From the NCBI GenBank assembly GCA_002900995.3, contig CM035304.1:1889476-1953475 (forward strand): 64,000 nucleotides of DNA, written 5' to 3'. The notes under the pieces are model-generated. The model was not told where the DNA came from. It ran no database searches and saw only the letters and a program-made list of their open reading frames with translations. The position numbers were made by a program, and so were the translations under genes. Positions within the stretch are counted from its first letter, which is position 1, and each line of letters opens with the position of its first letter. Positions 34,305-46,062 of the stretch are shown here, piece after piece. The stretch is from Ganoderma boninense. Its lineage: Eukaryota; Basidiomycota; Agaricomycetes; Polyporales; Polyporaceae.

Positions 34305-36568
34305 CTACTTAACACGCGGGGGATTGCAAGCGCTCAAGCCAAAACCTCGCCGGCGCCAACGGCCGTGATCGCGACCCAGCGTGATTTTCTTCAGGTTGGT
34401 AGGCAGCTTAAAAGTTCGAGACCACTTGCAGTCGTCGCGCTCGCAGACGACGACGATTGAATGGTCGTTCGAGAACGTTCCCTTGCGTGAAGAGAGGGAA
34501 CCGCAACCGGGGCACTGTAATCCGATGTCTTCTCCGTGCGGGCGCATTGTATCATGCGTCCAATCATAGACATCAAGCGTGAAGTCGCTCAAGACGCTGT
34601 CGCGAGTGAAGAACCATATGGAAGTGTGCCGTGCGAGGAACATTGACTCCTCGAAAACCGTGCCAATGCTCTTAGTGTCAAGATGCATCCCGTCCAACAG
34701 CACTCGCTGTCCGAAGTTCAAAAAGAACGCGACAGTGAGCACAGGTTGAAAGTGCATCGCTCCAAAGGCAAACACGTGTTTAGCTCCAGTACTATCAGAC
34801 CAAGCAGCAGATCAGCGAAGTCATTGACAAAAAACGAAAAACACTTACATCTTCGCGGCAGTCGCCAGCTCGTTGCGAGGGCGCTCGTTGTTGATAATGG
34901 CACCACAAGCAAGGAGCCCAATGGTAAGCTCATTCGTCGGAGCAGTTGCAAGCTCCCTCAACTTCAGAGGAATGACGTTAGACCACCACTGCGCATGGAA
35001 GTCAGTGTGAGTTCAGGAAGCAAACATAAGCACTTTACATCAGACAGGGTGTCGGAACAGTATGTAGGGGCGAAGAACAGATCGCCATCCTCATCATGTG
35101 AATGAGTGTGTATGAAGAGGATCATGCGCGTGTGCGTGAGCCTATGTCAGTGCATCATTAGCAGTACATGGAAAAATAACGTCGCGAGACTTACGAGCCA
35201 AATTTCGACAACATATCATCCCACTGGGCACAATAGAGATCGGCGTCTTCGGTGTCTTCAATGTCAAATGGAATATCTATGTAACGCAGCGAACCAACGC
35301 CTGCACCTTTAAACCACGGGTGTAGATAATTGTAGAGAAAGCGAGCGGGCGATGAGCGTTCATCAAGACTGGCGAGCCGGATGGACAATATAATGACAGG
35401 CCGGGTGTTCACCTGAACGTGCTGTTGTCGACCGTCGCCTTCCGTGACGAGCGAAGTCCAATGGGGAAGGTACGGATCTGTCGCAGTGCCGTCAGAGCGG
35501 CGCTTGTATAACCCCTGCAAAAACGTCAGACTGGAATTTTTGAGTTCATAAAGGAGTGCTGACGTAGTAAGGCCAGGCCTTCTTTCCCGGTAAGTTCTGA
35601 GTGGCGTGCGTGTGACAAGAGGGGCACCGAAAGTGAAGACCTGCAAGGATGTGTTCCGGAACGGCGGCAATCTCTGGCACGTGTGACAAGCAGACGGCTC
35701 GATTGCAATCATCACACGCGAGGGTGTTACCGCCGTTGAGACACATATAGCAGTACTGGAACACCGTAAGTAGCAGAAGACAGCAGAGAGCGCGAGCTAC
35801 GCACGACATTTTTTAGCTCAGCTGCGACAAGCGGGCCAAGCGGTCGCGGCAATACAGTAATAGCCATGTTCCACGCCGGTTTGTCTTCCGCTCGTTGCAC
35901 GGCGTGAGGCGCGTCCTCCGTAACTCGCACTGCGTGCGCTTGAGGGCCGCTCGACGAAATGTCGGGGAAGGTAGTCGGCAGCGCTGCGTGAATGCGGATT
36001 CAAAATGGGTAAGCAAACGTATTGGAGATGGACACTAACCTTGCAAGATGACGTCAGAGACCGTAGACGTCACGCTCGGAGTAGAGCTGGTAATGGTGCG
36101 AGTTGAGCGGGCTCTCTGAACAGGCGCGGTCTTCGCAGAACCGGTCGGAACGTAATCTTCATCATCTTTTGTGCCTAGTGAGAGCAAAATTAGATGGAGA
36201 GGGACAGCACACAGCGAACCTTACCTTTCGAGCGCTTCTTACGCTGCCGAACAGGTGCCACCTCCTCGGTGTCGTCGAGCAAAGAGGTTGCACCTACCGT
36301 GCAGACAAGTTGAGATGGCTACAGAAATGAGAGACACATCTAACTCACCAAATGTCCTTTTGTTTCCAACAGCGGAAGCATCTGCCGATGTTGGACAGTG
36401 GATGGGTGGCTGGCCAGGCTTGCAGGTCGGTGACCCACCGGTGCGTTTCGGACCTAGGCTAACCATCAGCACAACAGTAAATGGCGCAGTAGATGAGCAG
36501 TCACCCAATTTGGCCCGCGGTGCTACGTCTCCTGTGCACTGGCGGGCACTCTGCCTCGTTCGAGCCAT
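34305..36568 (-). CDS. Histone H3-tail mimic with PHD-like finger
   Basis: Nine exons (36349-36568, 36225-36293, 36040-36174, 35805-35983, 35564-35755, 35195-35514, 35039-35141, 34849-34988, 34305-34791) join perfectly in phase to 614 residues. Residues 2-21 align without gaps to the histone H3 tail: ARTRQSARQCTGDVAPR then AKL, identical at 12 of 20 positions. H3 lysines 4, 9, 14 and 18 are R, Q, V and A. A disordered region with a basic patch RQRKKRSK follows. A PHD/RING-like zinc finger lies at about 203-245 (CYMC, CDDC, CLSH, CPSCH). A conserved-looking region at 266-540 has His residues (383-387, HTHSH) followed by DEDGDLFF and Cys434 in GLLACGA, compatible with a caspase/CHAT-like fold (inference). 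A zinc ribbon lies at 546-574 (CPGC, CERDDC). PHD fingers commonly read H3 tails, so self-binding or competition with H3 is an attractive guess. Confidence 0.85.
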
Positions 36569-36670
36569 TTCGACAGTGACGTCTTAGGGACGACGTGGCA
36601 GCGCTAGACAGCGTTTATGCGATAGAGCGCGGAGTCTGAATGTGCGGACAGAGTCGCGTGCACGGGTGAA

Positions 36671-36735
36671 CCCGGGTCAATAGGGCGCTTGGAATTTTGC
36701 TCGCCAGTAACCTTGGTACTTGGCAAGTACCCAAG
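36671..36735. promoter_or_regulatory. Repeated motif upstream of H3-mimic gene
   Basis: The stretch containing GGGCGCTT, CTCGCCAGTA, CCTT and GTACCCA recurs in the same orientation at 30961-31006. Here it lies about 100-165 bases before the start of the H3-mimic gene; the other copy lies upstream of a short minus-strand frame. It may be a shared promoter element or the remnant of a duplication. Confidence 0.35.
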
Positions 36736-37455
36736 GTGAAGTACCAGTTGCATTTCCTGTAAGGACGCCCATATGAGGACCAATATATTTCTATTTTGAT
36801 ACAATAAAGTGTTGACTCTCAGGAGATCAGATTTAGAGGAAATTCGTGGCTTACTCCTCATGTCCCAGCCCGAGGGATAAGACGATCGACGTTTGCGGGG
36901 CAAGATGACGTCACTTCGGCTCTGCCGGTGGCTGTATATGTCGTAGTCGCAGTCGAAATCGCTTCAGAGGTACGTTCTTTCAGCCTAGTGCCCGACTGCT
37001 CTCCACCGGTTTTTACGGTGTGCAGTAAGACAGAATATCCCCATGACTGGAGAGAAATGTGCGAGTTGCGGATGGTAGTTTTGTGATGCCGGCTTGTTAG
37101 TGTTATTTCGCTCATCCCCGCAGTCGGACGCGACATCATAACCGAACATCGAGTAACTGAAACTTCCATATCGAGCACCCTTAGGGTAACAATATCACGT
37201 CGCGGTTTGGCATGGGCGTCGTATGCCATTTATAGATGCCAGTCGCTTTATGCGGTAGGCCCACATCAATAGTGTGACCTCGTGCAAGGCCAACTGCCCA
37301 TGATGGGCATAACAGATTAGTTCCGCTATTTGCAATTGCGTTGTACGCCTAGTGACCCTTTCAGGACGGCGTGACCGTAAGATGTCACCCAGTATCCTGG
37401 CGACTTAAACTGAGGCCATCCGGGGCATTCCTCGGACAAGAATCGTCCTCCCGTG

Positions 37456-38006
37456 ATGTCTGCTCTTGAACCACACCAACTGCCAGTGGACGTCAGCCGC
37501 TCGCCTCGCAATGAGGTCGACACCGACGATGTAATAGGAGGTAACGTAGCTGATCAATTCAGGTAGCTCTGCCACTGAACATTGGTCCAGTGAAGCGCAA
37601 GCGTTCTAACCACGCTCCCGAGGCGGGCCTTGGAACGACGCCTGAGGCGCAGCAAGGTTGGAACCAGGGATAATCATTTTCAATGCCTCTAAAGCTGATG
37701 TCCATTGTTTCAGAAGAGGAGCCAGAAACGCACCCTAGGAAACGGTCAAAAGGTCAGTTCTCCTGAATCGCAAGCAAGGTCAAACCCGGCACGCTCACCT
37801 TGCATTGTTTAGGAGAGGCTGTTGTCCCCAATATCGAAACCTATGAAGACAATATGTCATTGATCTTTCAACTGAGCAACTGCAACGGTGGTTTGACTGA
37901 CGAGGAGTTGTCGAAGATCTTGTGCCGGTGCTATTCCTGCCGTAAAATATTTACGAAGCACGTCTTCTATACCTACCATTCCCATACTTGCCCCTCGTTA
38001 CAGTAG
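37456..38006 (+). CDS. Small basic protein with C2HC zinc finger
   Basis: Four exons (37456-37540, 37591-37656, 37714-37752, 37813-38006) join in phase to 127 residues, starting MSALEPHQLPVDVS. Two basic motifs, KRKRSNHAPE and PRKRSK, look like nuclear localisation signals. The C-terminal end has a likely zinc finger CYSCRKIF-x(n)-YHSHTC. No named family was recognised. It is transcribed away from the H3-mimic gene, with 888 bases between their start codons, so the pair may share an upstream region. A nuclear role is an inference from composition. Confidence 0.65.
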
Positions 38007-41000
38007 ACTGTACTCCGTCAAGTCGAATTCATAGGTGCCTTCCCTGAGCACGAACCTCGCGGACGTATCAGCCTGTCGGCAGCTTCACAGAAGAACGAGC
38101 TTACCGCCAGGCCCAAATCGAACTTCAGTGTCGATAGCACTCACTATGTCCAACCGGACAGAGCACACATGTAAGTGGGACACGGATTCAATGTCATTGC
38201 GAGAACTGCGCGCACAAACAGTAATTTACTGTGTGGATAGTCAGAGCGAATGTCTTAACCCGAACGAAAGCGAAGGCGGGCCGTCCCCATCTCTTCCCAC
38301 ACTTGAGACTGAGATCTCATTTGCGGCAGGAGCAGGAAGAAGATCGACATACCCATGGATTCTCAACGCGGTTATAATGAGAGCTACCGACAGAAGGCAA
38401 CTTTCGTGATCATTACGGGAAACCATTTGTGCTTGACGGTTTTGGACGCCCTATGACAGCGACATGAACTAAAGATGTATGTAGAGGATTCGTGAATACA
38501 CAGCGGGAGAACTGGTTCAAAGAGGGAGTGCAGACAGTCACCTGTTATTGTGACCAGACATGGTCCTCTATCCTGCTTCTCTGCTCTGCGACTACGTGTT
38601 GCGCACGTCCGGGATCTCCTGACCTCCACGATGTCCCCACTGCCCTCGGTGTTGTGTTCTTGTCATGGACTTCCTCGCAGTTGATTCTTCCTATGAAGCA
38701 TAAACGATACACAGAAAAAGAGTACGGACAGCGATGAAGAGAAAAGCGAGGAAGGGGGAACCTGTCGAGTTGGGGGTTTCGTTGGGACCGAAGATGACGC
38801 CGAGCCGATCATCCCATGAATGGGCGTCTATGTTGACGACGACTTCTCACCCCCACCTCGCACCCACCTCTCACCTCGCTAACTGCCCCTGCCTCGTCTG
38901 GTTATTCCTGGACAGTTGACCGGCTGCCATCTGCAGGAAGCACGCATGCAGGGAAGTTAACAATGTTGAATGCGTTTCCAGCACCAGGACTAACGTATCT
39001 GTCCCGGTCGACGCGTTCTCTGCAAGTCTACCACCTTTTCCTCAGACTCAAGCTCTTCCCTTGACCGTCATGCCTAGGGCAGTGGGAGAGGGTTAGCGGC
39101 TGCGAATGGACCGCCTTGAGTAGGGTAGTGTCCGTCCGTCTACAGCGGCGTGAGTTTTGCGTTTCGCTAACCCGGCCTCGTGTGGAGGCCGTACGACCAG
39201 TATCCAAGCATAGCTCCCCGCTCTCAGCCCTGAGCAATCACTGTACGCCAATTGGAGTGCCAGGTGTCATTGTTTGCAGGTTTCATTGACAATCCCCAGG
39301 CGGCTTGATACACTCCCTGTAGGCAATAATACTGTCCTCTGCACTGCGCAATCTGCGTGGAGTTTGGAGTTCCGTTGGCCCATCTGCACGCCTAGGCATG
39401 GTTTCCGTTCACGTCCTTCAGAAAAGAGACGGGTAGGCCCGGCGCGCGTCGAAGGCGAGGCGCAGGAGCTCGGTGTAGCTCGCAACCTCACGCAGGTGCT
39501 GAGCTGTGTCGTGTTGCCCATCCAGATCATCTTCGTATATTCACCGTGGAGCTGCGCGGGCTGAGGGATCTTATGCTGGGATGCATGTAGGATTTGAAGG
39601 TGCGCAAACAGATGGTGAAGAGGCAATTACTTGTATGGAATGTTCGATATGTGTCCATTCATTGGAACGTTGGATGCGCTTCTGCACGTGACATCAGTCG
39701 AGGTGGGCAAGCTGCGCTAGCTATGGGTCAGCGAGCTCGTGATCGACGTCCTGACGAACCGCGCCAAGTTTCTCATCGCTGAAGCGAGATGCCCAGCCAG
39801 CTGTGTCGCAGGATCATTGGCCGCGTTGTTGTCTGACAGGCAGACAAGGGCCAGCAGAGGATTGTGAGGGTAAAATGATAAGAACCTGGGAACAGAATGT
39901 GCGCATCGTGAAGTCTTTTGGACCACCCAGTGGTGATTTTGTTGTGTTAAAGTTGTATATAGAGTGACACGCATACTACAGAATATGTTTATCTTGCGAA
40001 GGATCCGGTTGGCCGGCCTGGCTAGGATGTGGAGACCCTGCGACTTCAGCTCGTTGACCGCGACCGAACTCCGATATACGATGTTGTCCGCCTTTCCGGC
40101 CTAACGTTTGTTTTCACCAACTCGACACCGTTATGCACGACAATGCTTAACAGGATTTGTGGCAAGTTATTACGCGTCATGTCTCGTTCCGACAATTTGC
40201 GTGCTGACTAGGCTCCCTCGGTCAACATATAGGATGGTGATCAGCAATAAATATTGCATGATCACGCCGCTATGCTTCATGTGCAGCAATCAAGTCGGGA
40301 ACCTTGTCACTCTTGTTTCGCTACCATTGGGCGGGAGGTGCAGTAAGTGCTTTCCTTACTTTCAGAGTGCCTTTAGTCGCTCCGGTCCATCAGCAAAAGT
40401 GCCATGAGCTTCCCTGTCGCCTCTGGGCAAACATTGCAGATCGCTTCATGGCTCTCAGGAAGGAGCTTCCCGATAGCCTGAGGCTTCTGAACAGTCCTGA
40501 GGCGCCTTATCCAGGAACTCAGGAGCGCTCAGGCGAATGCACTTTTGCTGATGGGTCCGGCCGGGTTATTCCTTAAGCAATCTTCATTTCTACGGACGAT
40601 GGGTGCGAGCGCTTTGTCGGATCAGGTCAGCGATCTCTCCGACAGTCACTCCGTGCTCGCTGGAGGGCATGTCCGCCTCGGCAAGGCTCGCTCGGCCAGC
40701 GGGTTGGTGCCTAGTAGCCGTGTTGTTGGGACTCCTCCCGGCACAGCCACATACTAAACGCCGTTGGTGCTGCTAGTGACGTCATGGTTTCGCGGTGTTC
40801 ACTGTAACTCGACTGGTGTCAGTGCCGGAGCACGGCTGTGTCGGCGAGAACCCTAGACCATCTTCTGGATGTGGCCCAGAACGGTGCTCTCCTGGAGCCC
40901 GCTATCTCTCCCCCAAATCTTATTCAAGGCTCGGAACACGAGTCAAAGGGCTGCGAACCCTATCCATTGTCCATTTGTGGCGAAGGTACGTACGGTCACA

Positions 41001-41531
41001 ATGTCACGGGGGTCTTCTGCGATAGGTGCGCAGCGCAGTGCCATTCGGCAACTGTGTGACTCTGAATGCGTTCCCGATTCGGCTTGATTGATCGGTCTAT
41101 CCAACGGACGCATGCCTGTGACAGGGCGCTGAGCTCGACTAACCGAGAGGAGAATTCCTTCGTTTGGCGCGCTGGTAGGCTTCCTGACTCAAAAAAGCCT
41201 CGCAAACGATGCCCGCAGGTCACATTTCAAATACTGAGAGTTTGTGACATGTGACATGTCGAACAGAACGATGCGAGACATTCTGCTCGGGGTGTTGCCG
41301 ACCTTCTTTCATGACCGGATTAGGTCAGTCAAATGAGCGAGGACGGTTTGGGAAGGTCAACACGCATTGCCGACGACACAATGTTTCCATCGTGTCGCCG
41401 GGAACCTGGATACTCCCTCAATGACCCGCCTCGGGGCCCCCACCGGCTAACTGAGGTCGAGAGATTTTACGTCTGCCACCCTGCTGCTGGCGACCCGGCC
41501 ATATATTCGCGATGATAAAATAGAGCCTGAG
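38007..41531. other. Element interior, no gene recognised
   Basis: Many short ORFs lie on both strands (for example 39274-39564 and 40304-40576) without splice-consistent extension or motif. It may hold decayed genes. Confidence 0.35.
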
Positions 41532-41587
41532 ATGTGGTCCAGCATCCCTCACCCATCTGTCCTTTCTATGCACGCCTCCTCCGCAGC

Positions 41588-41650
<63 letters not shown>

Positions 41651-43921
41651 CCCAGACGGAAGCGACCCGGGTGCGCTTGTCCGGCTGCCCCGTTCGATGT
41701 CTGGTAAGCCTTCAGTTACCCCGCTTTATCGTTCGGGAGTTATGCTGAGACGTCGATGCTCCAGAGAGTCCCGCTCCACTTTCAGTTGGCAGTTCAGACC
41801 AGGCCACCCCTGCGACCGCGGTCTCGAAGCCGAGCATGATTGTGGTGATCAACAAGCTTTCCTATCCAGACGGGGTAGACCCCGCTACGCTCGTCTACCC
41901 TCTCGAGACTTACGTCTTCGTCGGGCGGATCTGTCTACACTCAATCAGCTTTAGCTTCTTTGAAAAGCGAGACATACTCATGTCGGCCAAGACGAAACGC
42001 AACGCGACCATCTCTTCGTTCGTGTACCAGGGGGTGACATACACGGACGGGCCATTAAGGAATGAATACATAAGAATGTTAGGGACTGGTGTTGAAACGT
42101 ACGTCCCCTCTATACTCCATCGCATCTCTTTATACCGCGTTCCTCACACTTCGTTCAACGAATTGCATGGCATCTGTAGGATGTTTGTCGAGTTTCAACA
42201 GTGGGGCCGTACCTGGAACGCCACGCCCGCGGAGAACGTATCTGCTGAGATGGCAGCAAGACTATTGTGTGACCAGGCCGGTAAGGTGCTATGAAGCTCT
42301 TTACAAACACGCACTGAGTTCACCTTGGTAGGCCAACAAAACCCCGTAGGATGGATCGAAGCCTTGATCTTCTTCTTCGGCACAATTCCTGAACTGTGGA
42401 GTTTGAATACTATGCCTAGCATCCTGGAGGCAAGCTCGCAGCCCCCCCGCCACATCCGCCCCAAGAAGGCGAAGGGTAAAAAACGTTCCAACCTGCAGTA
42501 CGGGTGGGACGCTCAGGGTTTCCCTGTTCAACCTCAGAACATTGTGTTTGCGAAACCCCTCACTCCCGAATTGATGTCTCTCGGCAACACCTCCACCGAG
42601 CTCCAGCCAGAGACGGTTGAAAGCGACGTCGGCACTTCCTCCTCGACTTCTCGTACCTCTGATAATGCTATCGCGGTATCCCTCCCCCATCACAAGCTCA
42701 CCTCGAGTGACGACTCCCCGATGGCGGGTCAGACGCACCCTGGACTCATGTATGGCTACGCGCACCCGCTTTCAGGCCCTCAGTCCACAATTCCCGGAGG
42801 AGTCCCCAGTGTCCTGCCTCGCACCCCCCGGCCGTGCGGCGGCGACTCGTCCGCCATGACTGGGGGGATGGAAGGGTCGCTGGAGACGAGCCCCGGAGTC
42901 CCCCTTGACGTATCCTTTCCCCAAACGTTCGGCGGCGAATCATCCTCTTCCACACACCCCGAGCTCATGGATGTGCTCTCCACCAGAAGCTTTGACGATG
43001 TCTCTGTCTTCTCGCATGGGTCTGGCGTCTCCCCATCTCCCGTGGCGGCTGGGTTCGAAGGATCGATTGACACCGCCTCTGAAGGCACGTCTGATAGTCT
43101 CTATCTCATCTCCCACCTGTCCGACGTTGACCTGTCGGCAATGATCGGCGACATGCTGAGCACTGCCCCCCTCAATCCTATCCCCACTGCCGTTTCTGGT
43201 CCGTCCAACGTCGACTTGTCGGCCGCGATCGACCAGGACCCCATCGATGCTCTGCTTAACGGGATACCCGATGTTTTCCTTGGTGACTCCGAGCCGACTT
43301 CCGTTCCCCAACAGTCGGCCTCCGCCCCGCCTGCCCCGCCTGCCCCGCCTGCCCCACCTGCCCTGCCAGCCCCGCCTGCCCGCCTGCCCCGCCTGCCCCG
43401 CCTGCCCCGCCTGCCCTGCCAGCCCCGCCTGCCCGGCCAGCGGTCTGAGACTGCTCCCGGGTCTGGCCCTATTCAACGACTCAGCCGTTGTCCGGGACTT
43501 GCAGGCATGCGCTGGCTTCCCGGTTCCCCATCCGACCTGGCCCATTCCCGACATGCGTGCCCTCGGGGATGTCACTGAACGCCTCCGGATGGATGCCACT
43601 GCGGGCTATCCCTACCACAGTCTGATGTCGGGGTCGAGTTCGTGGGCGAGCGAGGAGTCCAGCACCCCCGAGTGGCAGTGGCACGAGCTGTTCCATCAAT
43701 ACAGGGATGTCAGGGAGGAGCAGCTATCCACGGTATACCAGACCAGTGGTTATATCCGGCAATGGAACACAGTGCTTTTGGAGGCCCAACAGTGCTTCGA
43801 GGGTAGGGGCGAAGTCCTTGCACCCGAGCTTCAGATGGCGATCGAGAGGCTCCCCAGATTCGCCGACCTCCTTATGTACTTGGTCTTACACAGGAGGCAA
43901 CAACTCCGAGCTGGAAACTAG
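41532..43921 (+). CDS. Element protein P1, paralogue of P2
   Basis: Exons 41532-41703, 41765-42098, 42180-42280 and 42332-43921 splice in phase. The protein starts MWSSIPHPSVLSMHASSAAS, with a poly-Ser run coded by (TCG)n. A folded region follows with VINKLSYPDGVDPATLVYPL, FVEFQQWGRTWNA and GWIEALIFFFGTIPELWS, then a basic patch RPKKAKGKKRS and a long Ser/Pro/Gly-rich tail. A (GCCCCGCCT)n repeat codes Pro/Ala and hides a one-base frame change; after it the frame for the C-terminal region (EWQWHELFHQYRDVREEQL) continues to 43921. The blocks match P2 at 57.2-58.6 kb, with introns in the same phases. Family unknown. Confidence 0.65.
41589..41650 (+). repeat. (TCG)n microsatellite coding poly-Ser
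   Basis: About 20 perfect TCG units inside exon 1 of P1, giving a serine run. Confidence 0.98.
43324..43437 (+). repeat. GCCCCGCCT minisatellite
   Basis: Nine-base units code Pro-Ala-Pro. The phase slips at about 43377-43382 by one C, so the frame on the two sides of the array differs. Confidence 0.9.
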
Positions 43922-46062
43922 GAGGCAACATTTGGTACGTCGTCCGTCATGACAACACTGTCGACAGCTGACTCAAATCTTGTTGGCATTTTCTCGCTCC
44001 TGGCTTTGCACATCTGTTCAAGTCTTGTAATCGAAAAACGTATGTCCGACGTCGCTATTCCACTCTTACTATCGCCTCGCTTGTGTCTAAAGTTTCACAT
44101 CCATGTAACCTCCAAGAAGTACTCCGAGCCTCGTAGTTGCCGTATCTGTTGCTCGCATTACCCGAAGTCCCTTGCCCCCATCCTTGAGCTTCCCACGGCC
44201 TTATACGCACTACGTCCTAGTCTCTAGCCTGTCCTTACGCACTACACTGTCGTTCACCTCGAAAACACATGTTGCTTGGTCTGCTATTATGTGAATTCGC
44301 TCCCTTGTGAGTATACCCTGGAGTATATCCTGGCGAGCCCCGACCAAATCAAGCGAACTAGCCAGACGATTTCGTTCGCAGCCGAGGCGCCCTTTCCTTT
44401 TGCCGATCAACTCAGCTCCGTTCGCCTCCTATGAAGCTTGTCACTGTCCGTCAATCGCCCACTGCCTCTCTATAAACGACTCCTCAACATCTACATCCAC
44501 GAAGGGTCACTGAATCCTCCTGTCCTCACTTACACTCCGACACACAGCACCGACACTCCGCCAGCAAATGCGAACCGCCTGGTTGCCCACCTCAACGGCG
44601 CGTCTCATTTTCTCTCTCTTTAACTACCCTTACACTTCCCCTTCATTTCCTCCACATGGCTATGTTCCCGCTCTTCTATCCCATCCGCAACTGAGGATCT
44701 GCATATACAAGTCCTTTCCCAGTCGTTCTCCTCGCCTTAACTCGTGTTTGCTCTGCGTACTTTGCGTCCATAGAACGCTGCTCGCCGTCCTTCCAGCTCG
44801 ATAACGCTTTCACCTGACATGGTCGCTTTCCGGGTGCGTTCTCTACCTATCACTTCAGCTGCGATACACTGGAGACCCTCCGCCACGTCTTCGTGGCATG
44901 CCCCCGATTCGCCAGCTTCCGCAGCGACATTCACGATGCCGTCTACGGCCATACGTCCTCGTCGCTCAACGCAATGAAAACCCTAGTAGCCCAGGGGTGT
45001 CAGTCTACGCACCGCGTTGCTTCCTTGTCGTGCGGCCATCCTCAACTCCAGCCTGACTGCCGCGTCACCTCCCAATGCTTCGCTATACGCCCCACCTCTC
45101 GGGTGGATGCCCTCTCGGTCCTCTATCCCCTGGCTCCGCCACGTAAGTCCTTGCATAATAGCATGCGGATATCCAGCTCTGACGTCAATGCTTCTTGCCT
45201 TCACACAGGCGAACTTGTGCTTGACAATGGTGATGTCGAGGTTGCATTCATGCTGCAGGATGTGGATAAAGGCGGGCGAAAGGATGAACACGATGGCGTC
45301 AGGGAGAGCATGGTTTTCGATGGTGCCCTGTATGGCAGACAGACGTATGTATCCAGTTTTGTCCCTGCCTTAACCTGCAGCTCAGCCCCAAGCCTTCATG
45401 TCCTTGTATTGAACGCATCTCCTGCATCATAGATGGTCATCGGCCGTCGTCAGGTCCCCTTTCCCTTCGAATTCGGCGAAGCACTCCGTGGCCTCTAATC
45501 TCGTATCCACCTGCTGTCAAATACGTTCGCGATCGTTTCATAATTATGACATTCCTACTTATTGGTACAGAAGATCTCGCGGACTCGGACGCCCTCGCTG
45601 AGGCTCGCTCGTATTCGAAATTTACGCGGACATCGTCGAGCTCCGAGAAATCTAGTCTGCGTAGTCGCGGACATGTACAGATACTGTATTATGCCATACT
45701 AATGATATTAAAGATGTATGGGGTCAATTTGTCGATATTTGTTAGGTCAGGTGTGCGAACAGGGAATGTGGACGCAAGGAAGAGTGGAAATAGTGGAGTT
45801 GATTCTCATGAGGCAGAAAAAAAGAATGTTGACGGCATGGAGGTGATGTGGACTTCGCAGTCATCCTGGATGCAAGCCCGACGTGCCTTCGGATGCATGG
45901 CAGGATGAATCAGAAACACATAGTGGCAAACACGCAAGATATTTAACTCACAATTCGTTACTCGGACGACGTCTCCGGAGATTCAGTAGACCCCCCAGCG
46001 TTCTCGTTCTCAGCTTCGAGCAGGCTGTCCAGTGTGTTCTGCAGCACGAGAGACGATGCGAG
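43922..46062. other. Element interior with a retroelement remnant
   Basis: Apart from the remnant at 44835-44990, only short unsupported ORFs were seen. The 3' end of the kinase gene lies at the right edge. Confidence 0.4.
44835..44990 (+). pseudogene. LINE-type reverse transcriptase C-terminal remnant
   Basis: The translation contains FSCDTLETLRHVFVACPRF, the Cys-x-(E)TxxHxxxxCP pattern found after the reverse transcriptase domain in fungal LINE/Tad-like elements. No catalytic domain lies upstream, so only a fragment remains. Confidence 0.4.
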
